Source of the DNA: Plantactinospora sp. BC1
GTDB lineage: Bacteria; Actinomycetota; Actinomycetes; Mycobacteriales; Micromonosporaceae
Assembly: GCF_003030345.1 (NCBI RefSeq)
Contig: NZ_CP028158.1
Location: 3,162,001-3,226,000 of the forward strand
Direction of reading: 5' to 3'
Length of the DNA stretch: 64,000 bases
Shown: positions 38,310-49,923 of the stretch, piece by piece
How the letters are laid out: each line of letters opens with the position of its first letter
Position numbering within the stretch: the stretch's first letter is position 1
The notes under the pieces: model-generated
What the model saw: the letters and a program-made list of their open reading frames with translations, nothing else
What the model was told of the DNA's origin: nothing
Database searches by the model: none
Position numbers and translations under genes: made by a program

Positions 38310-38941
38310 GCTTCAGCCGCTGGTGGACGGAGACGACGGCCGCGCTCGGCGACCGGATTCCGCTCTCCCTCGTCGCCCTGCTGCTGGTGCTCGCCGCCGT
38401 GCTGGTCGCGCTCGGCTGGTTCCACTACCCCGCCTGGGTGCCCCGCCGGCTGCCGCGCTGGCGGCTGTCCCGGTGGCGGCGACGGCGCAAACCCCGCCCG
38501 ACACCGGCCCCCGAGCCCGAGGCGGCGGCGGAGCAGGATCCGGAGCTGCCGGACGTACCGGCGGAGCGGCTGGTCGCCCTCGCCGACCGGTTGGCCGCCG
38601 AGGGCCGGTACGCCGAGGCGGTCCGCGAGCGGTTCCGGGGAATGGTCCGGGAGCTGGTCGACCGTGGAGTGTTCGAGCACCGGCCGGGGCTCACCGTCAC
38701 CGAACTCGCTGCGGCGGCCGCCCGGAACCGGCCCGAGGTGGAGCCCGCGCTCTCCGAGGCCGGTCGGCTCTTCTCCGACCTCTGGTACGCCCAGCGTCCG
38801 GCCCGGCGCGAGCACGACGACCGGATGCGCACCCTCGCCACCGACCTGGACCGGATCCTCGACGGCCCGCCCGGCACCGCCGACGGGGTGGCCCCCGTGG
38901 CGAGCCGGGAGACGACCCAGCACGGGATGGCCCGGAGATGA
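38306..38941 (+). CDS. DUF4129 membrane protein
   Basis: A 211-residue protein with one span (about 18-38), a basic juxtamembrane stretch (WRLSRWRRRRKPR) and a C-terminal DUF4129 domain (about 75-195) ending in FSDLWYAQRPARREHDDRM. The GTG overlaps the upstream stop, and its own stop overlaps the next ATG. DUF4129 also ends bacterial transglutaminase-like proteins of MoxR/DUF58 clusters, suggesting a role in a membrane assembly with those partners. Confidence 0.85.
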   Translation: MSFSRWWTETTAALGDRIPLSLVALLLVLAAVLVALGWFHYPAWVPRRLPRWRLSRWRRRRKPRPTPAPEPEAAAEQDPELPDVPAERLVALADRLAAEGRYAEAVRERFRGMVRELVDRGVFEHRPGLTVTELAAAAARNRPEVEPALSEAGRLFSDLWYAQRPARREHDDRMRTLATDLDRILDGPPGTADGVAPVASRETTQHGMARR

Positions 38942-40385
38942 CCTCTGCCCCGGAGACGCCCGCCCCGACCGGTGACCGGCGCGACGGCACCGCCCCCGCC
39001 CAACCGGACCGGTCGGCGGCGCCGGCAGCGGCGGGACGCCGACGGCGCCGCTGGCACCGGATCGCGATCCCGCTCGGCGCGGTCGCCGTACTGCTGGCGG
39101 TCACCGGGATCACCCGGGCGATCGACCAGCCCGACCCCGGCTCCGCCGGCTTCCTCTCCCCGGTCAACACCGGCGACGAGGGCGGGAGCCGGCTCGCCGA
39201 CCGGCTGCGGGCCGAGGGCGTCACCGTCGAGCGGTTCACCAGTACCCGCCGGGCGCTGATCGAGGCGACCAGCCGGGGATTCACCCTCTTCGTCCCCTCG
39301 CCGGGGCTGGTCCACCCGCTCTATCTGCCGTACCTCGCCGAGCCGGCCGTCCGCGCCCGGGTGGTGCTGGTCGACCCGCCGCAGCGGGTACTGGACGGCA
39401 CCGAACTGCCGCTGGCCGTCGCCGGCCGGCGCTGGGCCGCCGGTGTGGTCGAGGCCGACGCCGGCGGCCGCCCCTGCCCGCTGCCCGAGGCGACGAGAGC
39501 CGGCCGGGCCGCCGCACTGCTACAGCGGTACGCCAGCCCGCCCGGCCTGGGCGACGGTACCGACCACTGCTACGCGGGCGGGCTGGCCCGGACGGAGCGG
39601 CGGGGCAGCGAGGTCGTCGTGATCGGCGCCAGCGACCCGTTCCGGAACGACCGGATAGCCGAGCAGGGAAACGCCGTACTCGCCACCGGGCTGCTCGGTA
39701 CCCGCGACCGGGTCGTCTGGCTCGACCTCGCCGGACCGGAGCCACCGCCGCCGTACCACCGCGACGGCGAACTGGAGCCGTGGACGTCGATGCCGGACGG
39801 CTCCGACGGCGAATCCGACGGCGAATCCGAGGAGGGCGACGGCAACGGGGAGTACGAGGGCCGGCCCCAGCCGCAACCCGGGCAGGACGACCAGGGCGCC
39901 CCGCCGGAGCGGCGCAATCCGCTCTGGGACGCCTTCCCGCCCTGGTTCTGGGCCCTGCTGGCGCAGCTCGCCCTGGCCCTGCTCCTGGTGGTGCTCTGGC
40001 GGGCCCGCCGGCTCGGGCCACCGGTCGCCGAGCCGCTGCCGGTGACCGTCCCGTCCGCCGAGACGGTGCTCGGTCGCGGCCGGCTCTACCAGCGGGCCCG
40101 GGCGTACGGGCCGGCGGCGGAGACGCTGCGGGCGGCCGCCCTGCACCGGCTGACGCAGTCCCGGGCCGTACCGCCCGACGCCGGCCCGGACGAGCTGGCC
40201 GCCGCCGTCGCGGCGCGTACCGGCCGGAGCGCCGCCGAGGTGCACGACCTGCTGCACGGTCCGGCCCCGGAGACCGACCAGGAGCTGCTGGAGCTGGCCC
40301 GGGCGCTCGACGACCTGGCCGCCTCCCCCGGCACCGCCCCGTCCGACCAGCCCCGGCACGACCGCCCCATCGAAGGAGAAGCCCG

Positions 40386-40389
<4 letters not shown>
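38938..40389 (+). CDS. DUF4350 domain membrane protein
   Basis: A 483-residue protein: cytoplasmic Pro/Arg-rich N-terminus, span at about 43-60, an extracytoplasmic DUF4350 domain (about 75-270: SRLADRLRAEGVTVERFTS, VVVIGASDPFRND), an acidic linker with a short GESDGES repeat, a second span at about 335-358 and a cytoplasmic tail. DUF4350 resembles a GATase-like sugar or ligand-binding fold. Start and stop both overlap neighbours by four bases, so the module is tightly co-translated. Confidence 0.87.
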
Positions 40390-41416
<1,027 letters not shown>

Positions 41417-41420
<4 letters not shown>

Positions 41421-42727
41421 CGGGACGGGCGGCGGTCCTGCTCGGCGCGGGCGCGCTGACCCTGCCGCTCTGGCCGGCCCCGTGGCTCGGCGTGCTGGTG
41501 ATGACCGGGCTGGTGCTGGCGCTGACCGTGTTGGACTGGCGGCTGGCCGCCCCGCTCGGCGCGATCGAGGCGAGCCGGGACGGCGACCGGGCGGTCCGGC
41601 TCGGCGACACCGCCACGGTCTCGGTGCGGCTGCACAACACCTCCGACCGGCCGCTGCGCGGAGTGGTCCGGGACGCCTGGGTGCCGTCCGCCGGGGCACG
41701 GTTCGACTTCCCCGGCGCCCCGACGGTACGCGTCGAGCCCGGTGCCCGGGTGGAGCTGCCCAGCCGGCTGACCCCGACCCGGCGCGGGGACCGGCCGGCG
41801 CTGCGGCTGACACTGCGCTCGTACGGGCCGCTGGGGTTGGCGTTCCGACAGCGGGCGGAGCGGCCGGCGACACCGCCGTGGACCCTGCGGGTGCTGCCCC
41901 GGTTCGAGTCCCGCCGGCACCTGCCGGAGAAGCTGGCCCGGCTGCGGATCATCGACGGCACCGAGGTGGCCCGGGGGCGGGGCCAGGGCACCGAGTTCGA
42001 CACCCTGCGCGAGTACGTGGTCGGCGACGACGTGCGCTCGGTCGACTGGCGGGCCAGCGCCCGTCGGGCCGACGTACTGGTCCGGACCTGGCGGCCGGAG
42101 CGTGACCGGCGGGTGGTCTGCGTACTCGACACCGGGCGTACCTCGGCGGTGCGGGTCGGCGACGAGCCCCGGCTCGACGCCGCCATGGACGCCACCCTGC
42201 TGCTGGCGGCGCTGGCCGGCCGGGCCGGTGACCGGGTCGACCTGCTGGCCGTGGACGCGGCCGTCCGGCTGGCGCTGACCGGGGGCGCCCAGTCGACGCT
42301 GCTGGCCCGGATGGTCGACGCGCTCGCCCCGCTCCAGCCGGCGCTGGTGGAGACCGACTTCGAACTGGTCGCCGGGGAGATCCTCCGGCAGCAGCGCCGA
42401 CGCTCCCTGGTGGTGCTCTTCACCGCCCTCGAACCGGGTGCGCTCGGCGAGGGGCTGCTGCCGGTACTCCCCCGGCTGGCGACCCGGCACCGGGTGATCG
42501 TGGCGTCGGTGCACGATCCGGTGCTGACCGACCTGACCACCCGCCCGCCGGAGACGGTGCAGGACGCGTACGCGTCGGCCGCGGCCTGGCGGGCGCTCGG
42601 CGACCGGGACAGGGTACGCGCGGCGCTGGCCCGGCACGGGGTGACGGTGGTGGACGCCCCGGCCGACCGGCTGGCGCCGATGGTCACCGACACCTACCTG
42701 CGGCTCAAGGCCCTCGGTCAGCTCTGA
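41417..42727 (+). CDS. DUF58 protein (VWA-like partner of MoxR)
   Basis: A 436-residue protein with two N-terminal spans (about 5-42), a beta-rich middle region and the DUF58 core: GTEFDTLREYVVGDDVRSVDW (in two halves around residues 193-213) and then a degenerate VWA fold (VVCVLDTGRTSAV about 232-244). DUF58 proteins pair with MoxR ATPases. The ATG overlaps the moxR stop by four bases. It closes the five-gene overlapping operon. Confidence 0.93.
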
Positions 42728-42892
42728 TCCGACCGGAGCACTCCGGCCCGGACCCGGACCCGGACCGGCGAGCGGCTGGCCGAGGACCTGGCCGGCCGCG
42801 AACGATCTCGATGTCGGATACTTGCTGATCACGCGCGCCGTCGTCGCCGCCGGGCGGTACGGTGCGTCCGACCGAGGGACCTGGGAATCATC

Positions 42893-43492
42893 GTGCGTAA
42901 GCTCGTGTACTACGTCGCCGCCACCATCGACGGTTTCATCGCCGGCCCGGACGGTGCCGATCCCACCGGCCCGGGCGGCTTCTGGCAGATCCCGGAGGAC
43001 TACCTCCGCCATCTCGTCTCCGAGTACCCGGAGACGCTGCCGCAGGCGGCCCGTACCGCGCTGTCCGTCACCGCCGAGGGCACGCATTTCGACACCGTCC
43101 TGGAGGGACGGCTCAGCTACGAGATCGGCCTGCGGGTCGGCGTCACCGACGCCTTTCCGCACCTGCGCCACCTGGTGTTCTCCCGGACGCTGTCCGAGAG
43201 CCCGGACCCGGCCGTCGAGGTGGTGAGCGGTGACCCGGTCGCGAAGGTGCGGGAACTGAAGCGCGAGGCGGGTAAGGACATCTGGCTCATCGGCGGCGGT
43301 GAGCTGGCCGGTGCGCTCTACCCGGAGATCGACCAACTGATCGTCAAGCTGGCCCCGTTGACGATCGGTACCGGAATTCCGCTGTTCGGTCGCCGGGCCG
43401 AGTTCGACCCGCGCAACTGGCAACTCACCGACCACGTCGTGCTGGGCAGCGGAGCGGCCTACCTCACCTACACCCGCGCGCCCACCGAGTAG
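42893..43492 (+). CDS. Dihydrofolate reductase-family (RibD C-terminal) protein
   Basis: A 199-residue cytoplasmic protein with a GTG start. The RibD_C/DHFR-like fold is shown by KLVYYVAATIDGFIAGPDG (about 3-21), LVFSRTL (about 100-106) and IWLIGGGELAGAL (about 130-142), the last being the NADPH-binding Gly motif. Such proteins reduce pterin- or flavin-like compounds, but no specific substrate is known. It is convergent with the SpoIIM-like gene (16 bp gap) and not part of the DUF58 operon. Confidence 0.88.
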   Translation: MRKLVYYVAATIDGFIAGPDGADPTGPGGFWQIPEDYLRHLVSEYPETLPQAARTALSVTAEGTHFDTVLEGRLSYEIGLRVGVTDAFPHLRHLVFSRTLSESPDPAVEVVSGDPVAKVRELKREAGKDIWLIGGGELAGALYPEIDQLIVKLAPLTIGTGIPLFGRRAEFDPRNWQLTDHVVLGSGAAYLTYTRAPTE

Positions 43493-43508
43493 CCACCGCG
43501 GTTCACGA

Positions 43509-44477
43509 TCAGGCACTCGATTCGGTGGCGGATTCCTCGGCTACGGCCGCGCGGTGGCCGAACCAGCAGACGTAGCCGAGGAAGCCGAGCCAGCCGAGTA
43601 CGCCGATCCCGACCCGGATCCCGGTGGGTACCGCCGCCGGGGTGACGAAGGCCTCGATGAGCCCGGCGACCGCGAAGAGCCCCACCAGGCCGACCGCGAC
43701 CAGGACGCCGGAGCGGCCGGCCCGGGCCACCGCCTGGCCCCGGGTCAGGTCGCGCGGCGGCGCGATCCAGGCCCAGCCGATCCGCAGGCCGACACCGGCC
43801 GCCACGAAGATCCCGGTCAGCTCCAGCAGGCCGTGCGGCGTGATCATGCTGAAGAAGACGTCGGTACGGTCGTAGGCGGCCAGTACCCCGCCGGTCACGC
43901 CGATGTTGAGGGCGTTGTGCCAGAGCAGGTAGAAGACCGGCAGGATCAGGATGCCGGAGGCGAGGCAGCGGGCGGCGACCCAGGCGTTGTGGGTCCACAG
44001 CTGGAACGCGAAGCTCGGTGCCGAGTATTCGCTGTAGTAGCCGACGAACCGGGCCTCGAACGCCTCGGCCGCCGCGTCCTCGCCGATCAGTGCCACGGCG
44101 TTCTCCGGATGCTCGGCGATCCAGTACATCAGGAAGCCCGCGACCAGGACGAACCCGACGCCGACGGCGCTCCACCACGGCCAGGCCCGGTAGACGGCCA
44201 GCGGGAAGCCGGTGGAGAAGAACCGGCGGACGGTCGCCCAGGAGAAGCCGGACCGGCCGGCGAGCCGGCCCCGGGCGGCCAGCACCAGCTGGGAGAGCTG
44301 GGCGACGAGTACCGGATCGGGCGACCGGCTGCGTACCACCGACAGGTGCGTGGCCACCCGCTGGTAGAGCGCGACCAGCTCGTCGGCCTCGTCCGCGCCG
44401 AGCCGTCGCCGCCCGGTCAGCTCGGCCAGCCGTCGCCATTCCCGGTCGTGCTCGGCCGTGTACGCGTCGAGATCCAA
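43509..44477 (-). CDS. Stage II sporulation protein M-like membrane protein
   Basis: A 322-residue membrane protein. The TTG at 44477 is chosen because it gives MDLDAYTAEHDREW, the usual start of the family, and GGGGAG lies five bases upstream. About seven spans follow a cytoplasmic N-terminal helix bundle; NALNIGVTGGVLAAY and MITPHGLLELTGIFVAAG are the SpoIIM family core. In firmicutes SpoIIM acts in wall remodelling during engulfment; the actinobacterial form occurs in non-sporulating genera too and is paired with an RDD protein, as here. Confidence 0.9.
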   Translation of the reverse strand: MDLDAYTAEHDREWRRLAELTGRRRLGADEADELVALYQRVATHLSVVRSRSPDPVLVAQLSQLVLAARGRLAGRSGFSWATVRRFFSTGFPLAVYRAWPWWSAVGVGFVLVAGFLMYWIAEHPENAVALIGEDAAAEAFEARFVGYYSEYSAPSFAFQLWTHNAWVAARCLASGILILPVFYLLWHNALNIGVTGGVLAAYDRTDVFFSMITPHGLLELTGIFVAAGVGLRIGWAWIAPPRDLTRGQAVARAGRSGVLVAVGLVGLFAVAGLIEAFVTPAAVPTGIRVGIGVLGWLGFLGYVCWFGHRAAVAEESATESSA

Positions 44478-44513
44478 CTCAGCTCCCCAGGGTTCGCGAC
44501 CATAGTGTTCACT

Positions 44514-45536
44514 GTGCTGGTGACAGCGCAACCACCGAGGTCCGCTCCGGCCCGGCCGGCGCCTCCCGCCGGGTACGGTGCGGACGCCGGACTGGTCAGC
44601 GGCGAGGCGGTCGAGTTGGATGTCCGGGCCGCCCGGCTCGGCTCCCGGGTGCTGGCGCTGCTGATCGACATCCTGACGCAGCTCACCCTGGCGGTGGTGC
44701 TGCTGATGTGCGCGGGGATCCTGCTCACCTCGCTGGTCGGCCCCGGCGCCTTCGACGGGGCGACCCTGCGCGGCCTACAGACCGTCGGCGTGGTGCTGGT
44801 CCTGGTCGGCTACCCGGTGGCCTGCGAGACCCTCAACTCCGGCCGTACGGTCGGCAAGCTCGCCGTCGGGCTGCGGGTGGTACGCGCCGACGGTGGCCGG
44901 GTCGGCTTCCGGCAGGCGCTGACCCGCAGCCTGGTCGGCGTGGCGGTGGAGTGGCCGGGTCTGGTGCTGCCGCTGCTGACCTGGGCGGTGGGGGTGACCG
45001 TGATGCTCACCGATCCCCGGGGGCGGCGACTCGGCGACCTGGCCGCCGGCACGCTGGTGATCCACGACCGGAGTCCGGCCGGCACCGGCTACGTCCCGAC
45101 CATGGTTCCGCCGCTGGCCGGCTGGGCGGCCACCCTGGACCTGACCCGGCTGGACGACGGCCTGGCGCTGGCCGTACGCCAACTGCTGAGCCGGACCTCG
45201 ACGTTGACCCGGGAGGCGCGGCGCGGGCTGACCCGGTCACTCTGGGCGGAGGTGGCGGCGGTGACCTCGCCACCGCCCCCGCCGGGCCTGCCCGAGTGGG
45301 CGTACCTGGCCGCCGTACTGGCCGAGCGGCACATGCGGGCCCGGCAGCGGCTGGCGGCCACCCGGTCGGTGACCTCGACGCTCTGGCCGGAACTCGCCCC
45401 GCCGGTCGCCGAGCCCGCCGGGGCGGCACCGCTCCGGCCGGCGGTGCCGGCGCCCACGGAGCCGGCGGTGCCGCAGCCCGGGATGGTCCGCCCCGTGGTG
45501 GCCGGTTCCGGCACGCCGAACGGGTCGGCCCGGTGA
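44514..45536 (+). CDS. RDD-family membrane protein
   Basis: About 340 residues; GTG codons at 44505, 44514 and 44520 are all in frame and no ribosome site is present, so a leaderless start at 44514 or 44520 is likely (TAGTGT at 44503 as -10). The RDD domain (about 30-170) has LGSRVLALLIDI and SGRTVGKLAVGLRVVRADG with the Arg-Asp-Asp pattern, and three to four spans. The C-terminal 170 residues are helical and then Pro-rich. It is divergent from the SpoIIM-like gene, its usual partner. Confidence 0.88.
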   Translation: MLVTAQPPRSAPARPAPPAGYGADAGLVSGEAVELDVRAARLGSRVLALLIDILTQLTLAVVLLMCAGILLTSLVGPGAFDGATLRGLQTVGVVLVLVGYPVACETLNSGRTVGKLAVGLRVVRADGGRVGFRQALTRSLVGVAVEWPGLVLPLLTWAVGVTVMLTDPRGRRLGDLAAGTLVIHDRSPAGTGYVPTMVPPLAGWAATLDLTRLDDGLALAVRQLLSRTSTLTREARRGLTRSLWAEVAAVTSPPPPPGLPEWAYLAAVLAERHMRARQRLAATRSVTSTLWPELAPPVAEPAGAAPLRPAVPAPTEPAVPQPGMVRPVVAGSGTPNGSAR

Positions 45537-45676
45537 AGGCGTTCCTGCCCTGGCTGCTGGTCCTGGCGGTGGTGATCGCCCTGAACGCGCTGCGGCTGCG
45601 GCCGCTCGCCACCGCGGTCGCGGTCGCCTGGCTCGGCTACTGCCTCTGGACCTGGTTCCGGCCCCGACCCCGATGA
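45533..45676 (+). CDS. Small membrane protein (47 aa)
   Basis: The GTG overlaps the RDD stop (GTGA). The product MKAFLPWLLVLAVVIALNAL continues into a second hydrophobic stretch ATAVAVAWLGYCLW and ends FRPRPR, giving two short spans with a basic C-terminus. Tight coupling makes it likely real and a companion of the RDD protein. Too short for confident family assignment. Confidence 0.65.
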   Translation: MKAFLPWLLVLAVVIALNALRLRPLATAVAVAWLGYCLWTWFRPRPR

Positions 45677-45696
45677 CTTGACCGGCGCCAGACGGG

Positions 45697-45732
45697 CGAG
45701 CCCGGAACGGCAGGGCTGCCGTTCCGGGCTCG
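45697..45732. terminator. Bidirectional terminator between RDD operon and ahcY
   Basis: CGAGCCCGGAACGGCA and its exact complement form a 16-bp stem with a GGGC loop, between two convergent transcription units. Confidence 0.88.
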
Positions 45733-45782
45733 TCGGTCGATGCTCAGCTCGTCGGTCGAGCGCTCAGCTCGTCGGTCGATGC

Positions 45783-45785
<3 letters not shown>
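45728..45785. repeat. Triplicate 19/20/19-bp direct repeat at the ahcY 3' end
   Basis: Units starting at 45728, 45747 and 45767 share GCTCGTCGGTCGA and end in GCTCA. The first overlaps the terminator arm and the third includes the ahcY stop codon. Confidence 0.8.
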
Positions 45786-47282
<1,497 letters not shown>

Positions 47283-47704
47283 GAAGGCTCCTGTCGTACG
47301 GGTCTGCGGCGCGACCCTCCACGTTACGCCCCGGGCCTACCGCGACGGATTCCGGCCGGGTCGCAATCCGGACAGTACGGGTCGGGTCGGGGGCTGCCCG
47401 AACCGGGCGGGACGTCGCCGGACCGACGGCCGGACAGCGCGCGGGGCGGTCGGTCCCGAACGGTTTCCCGCCCAGTCTCCGGCCGCCCCGCGCATCCCCC
47501 CGGTTTGGTTCCCCGCGCGTGTCTCGGACCTGCGTCGCGATAACGCTGCGTACCCATAGCGTCACACTGAGCAAAGGAGGTGTCAAGCCGATCCGCAAAT
47601 TTCCGTTTCGTGCCGACTCGCGTTTGGCCGTGCATCGTGCCGGAACAGGGGGTGCACCGTGCCGGAACGCGGGGTGAAGCGTGCCGGAACGCGGGACGGA
47701 CGGC
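47283..47704 (-). promoter_or_regulatory. Long leader and promoter region of ahcY
   Basis: 422 bp without a firm gene. Leftward there is TTGACA (47586-47581), a 77-codon open frame from ATG 47557 (MGTQRYRDAGPRHARG), several GC hairpins, a possible second -10 TAACGT (47327-47322) and the ahcY ribosome site. I compared it by eye with SAH and SAM riboswitch consensus cores and saw no match. Three 22-bp tandem repeats occupy the manA-proximal end. Confidence 0.4.
47636..47701. repeat. Three 22-bp tandem repeats between manA and ahcY
   Basis: CGTGCCGGAAC starts at 47636, 47658 and 47680, an exact 22-bp period; units differ at a few positions. They end at the manA stop codon. Confidence 0.75.
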
Positions 47705-48880
47705 TCAGGAGAGTCCGACCGAGGCGACGTAGAGTTCGCCGTCGCCGCTGACCGTCAACGGCCCGCCGTCGGCCCGGCCGATCGCCGCCGCACCGGGGCC
47801 GAGCAGCGCCGACCCGGCGCCGTCCGCCACGGTGACCTCACCGGCCAGGCAGAGCGCGATCCGGGGCCCCCGCAGCTCCAGCCGGGCCGATCCGACCCGC
47901 CCGTCGAGGCGTACGCCGTGCAGGGCGAAGTCGTCCACCGGCACCGGCCAGGTGACCACCCCGGGACTCACCGGCACCGGGCTGACCACCGGATCGGCCA
48001 GCACCTCGAACCGGAGCACCCGGAGCAGCTCGCGCACGTCCACGTGCTTCGGAGTCAACCCGCCCCGCAGCACGTTGTCGCTGGCCGCCAGGATCTCCAC
48101 CCCGGCGCCGTAGAGATAGGCGTGCAGGTTGCCGGCCGGCATCCAGATCGCCTCGCCCGGCGCCAGGTTGACGTGGTTGAGCAGCAGCGCCACCAGTACG
48201 CCCGGATCCGCCGGATAGCGTCCGGCCAGCTCGCGGGCCAACACGGCCGAGGCGGCGAACTGCTCGCCGACCTCCGCCGCCACCACCGCCGCGACCAGCT
48301 CGGCACGCTCCGCCGACGGCCAGGTGAGCAGGGTACGCACCGCGTCCGGCAGCCCGTCGGTGCCGGCCCGCAGCGCGGCGACCACCGGATCGAGCACGGC
48401 CAGCCCGAACGCGTCGAGCAGATCCGCCGAGTGCTTCGGATCGCGGAACCCGCAGAGCGCCCGGAACGGCGAGACCGCGACCAGCATCTCCGGCTTGTGG
48501 TACGGGTCGACGTAGTTGCGGTGGGTCAGCTCCGGGTCGGTGGTCTCCGCCGCGTACCCGGCCCGGGCCTGCTCGGCGTCCGGATGCGCCTGCAACGACA
48601 GCGGCGCCTCCGGCGCCAACACCTTGAGCAGGAACGGCAGCCGCTGGCCGAACCGGTCGATCACGTCGGCACCGAGCCAGCGCCCCGGATCCTCGGCGAA
48701 GGCGTCGACCAGGCTCAGCGGCGCCCCACCCCGGTGCAGCATGCTCGGGTCACCGGGATGGGCGCCCAGCCACAGCTCCGCCTCCGGGCCGTCGCTCGGC
48801 ACGGGACGGCCCTGCAACTGCGCGAGGACGGTCCGCGACCCCCATGCGTAGTCGCGGATCCGGCCGTGCAGCGGTTCCAC
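47705..48880 (-). CDS. manA: Mannose-6-phosphate isomerase, class I
   Basis: A 391-residue cytoplasmic zinc enzyme that interconverts fructose-6-P and mannose-6-P. GTG start at 48880. The metal-binding Q/H/E/H set is visible in LKVLAPEAPLSLQAHPD (about 86-102), YVDPYHKPEM (about 121-131) and the late LLNHVNLAPGEAIWMPAGNLHAYL (in two parts, about 233-256). Begins MEPLHGRIRDYAWGS as typical. With manB it supplies mannose-1-phosphate for GDP-mannose and glycans. It follows the CDF gene by three bases. Confidence 0.95.
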   Translation of the reverse strand: MEPLHGRIRDYAWGSRTVLAQLQGRPVPSDGPEAELWLGAHPGDPSMLHRGGAPLSLVDAFAEDPGRWLGADVIDRFGQRLPFLLKVLAPEAPLSLQAHPDAEQARAGYAAETTDPELTHRNYVDPYHKPEMLVAVSPFRALCGFRDPKHSADLLDAFGLAVLDPVVAALRAGTDGLPDAVRTLLTWPSAERAELVAAVVAAEVGEQFAASAVLARELAGRYPADPGVLVALLLNHVNLAPGEAIWMPAGNLHAYLYGAGVEILAASDNVLRGGLTPKHVDVRELLRVLRFEVLADPVVSPVPVSPGVVTWPVPVDDFALHGVRLDGRVGSARLELRGPRIALCLAGEVTVADGAGSALLGPGAAAIGRADGGPLTVSGDGELYVASVGLS

Positions 48881-48883
48881 CGC

Positions 48884-49852
48884 TCAGGCCCCCTTCAGTT
48901 CCGGTACCCCGTCCGCGGGCTGCTCCACCTGGCGGTAGATGTCCGGCTCCAGATAGATCACCCGGGCGATCGGTACGGAGTTGCGGATCCGCGCCTCCAC
49001 CGAGTTGATCCCCTCGGCCAGCTCGGCCGCCGTCTCGTACGGCCGCACCGCGACCTTCGCCGCGACCAGCAGCTCCTCCGGCCCCAGGTGCAGGGTCTTC
49101 ATGTGGATGATCCGCTCGACCTCGGAACCCGAGGTGATCGCCTCCTCGATCTGTCGGACGTCCTCCGGAGTGGCCGACTCGCCGAGCAGCAGGCTCTTGG
49201 TCTCCAGCGCCAGGATCACCGCGATGGCCACCAGCAGGATGCCGATCGCCGCGGTGCCGGCCGCGTCCCAGTAACCGTTGTCGGTGATCAGGGTCATCGA
49301 GACGCCGATCAGGGCGAAGACCAGACCGAGCAGCGCGCCCAGGTCCTCCAGCAGCACCACCGGCAGCTCCGGCGCCTTGGCCCGGCGGACGAACTCCTTC
49401 CAGGAGGCCTTGCCCCGGATCGCGTTCGACTCGACGATCGCGGTCCGGAACGAGAACGACTCCAGGATGATCGCGACCACCAGCACGACGATCGGCAGCC
49501 ACTGCCAGCTCTCGATCCCGCCCGGGTGCACCTGCTGCTCGTGCCACTTGTGGTACGCCTCGTAGAGCGCGAAGAGGCCACCGAGGCTGAACAGCACGAT
49601 GGAGACGATGAAGGCGAAGATGTAGCGCTCGCGGCCGTACCCGAAGGGGTGTTGCGGGGTCGCCCGGCGCCGCGCCCGACGCCCGCCGAGCAGCAGCAGC
49701 GCCTGGTTGCCGGAGTCGGCCACCGAGTGGATCGACTCGGCGAGCATCGACGACGACCCGCTCAGCGCGAACGCGACGAACTTGGTGACCGCGATGCCCA
49801 GGTTGGCCAGCAGGGCCGCGACGATCGCCCTGGTACCGCCACCCGCGCTCAC
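48884..49852 (-). CDS. Cation diffusion facilitator (CDF/SLC30) transporter
   Basis: A 322-residue membrane protein with six spans in about 1-215 and a cytoplasmic ferredoxin-like domain in about 225-310. The transport-site residues are in SMLAESIHSVADSGNQ (about 35-50), the family HxxxD-type motif in spans 2, and LLEDLGALLGLVF (about 163-175) in span 5. It exports divalent metals such as Zn, Mn or Fe by proton exchange. Its position inside a mannose-phosphate cluster is unusual; ManA and ManB are metal-dependent, which may explain the link. Confidence 0.92.
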   Translation of the reverse strand: MSAGGGTRAIVAALLANLGIAVTKFVAFALSGSSSMLAESIHSVADSGNQALLLLGGRRARRRATPQHPFGYGRERYIFAFIVSIVLFSLGGLFALYEAYHKWHEQQVHPGGIESWQWLPIVVLVVAIILESFSFRTAIVESNAIRGKASWKEFVRRAKAPELPVVLLEDLGALLGLVFALIGVSMTLITDNGYWDAAGTAAIGILLVAIAVILALETKSLLLGESATPEDVRQIEEAITSGSEVERIIHMKTLHLGPEELLVAAKVAVRPYETAAELAEGINSVEARIRNSVPIARVIYLEPDIYRQVEQPADGVPELKGA

Positions 49853-49923
49853 GACCGGCCCTCCGCCGCGTCGGCCGGGGTCCGGGCCACGGCGGACCCG
49901 CCCCGGGTGATCTGCTCGGTCAC
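49849..49923 (-). CDS. Possible 24-codon coupling ORF between SIS isomerase and CDF genes
   Basis: GTG at 49923 overlaps the upstream stop (GTGA) and the TGA at 49849 overlaps the CDF start (GTGA). The product would be MTEQITRGGSAVARTPADAA plus four residues. Two perfect four-base overlaps suggest a translated bridge that carries ribosomes to the CDF gene; no ribosome site is needed. It may equally be a spacer. Confidence 0.35.
   Translation of the reverse strand: MTEQITRGGSAVARTPADAAEGRS

Noticed and set aside
47283-47560. SAH or SAM riboswitch before ahcY
   Set aside because: Known core motifs are not visible by eye; a covariance-model search would be decisive.
47573-47582. Perfect Shine-Dalgarno AAAGGAGGTG on the plus strand
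   Set aside because: No plausible gene starts downstream on that strand; it is the complement of the segment just after TTGACA in the ahcY promoter region.
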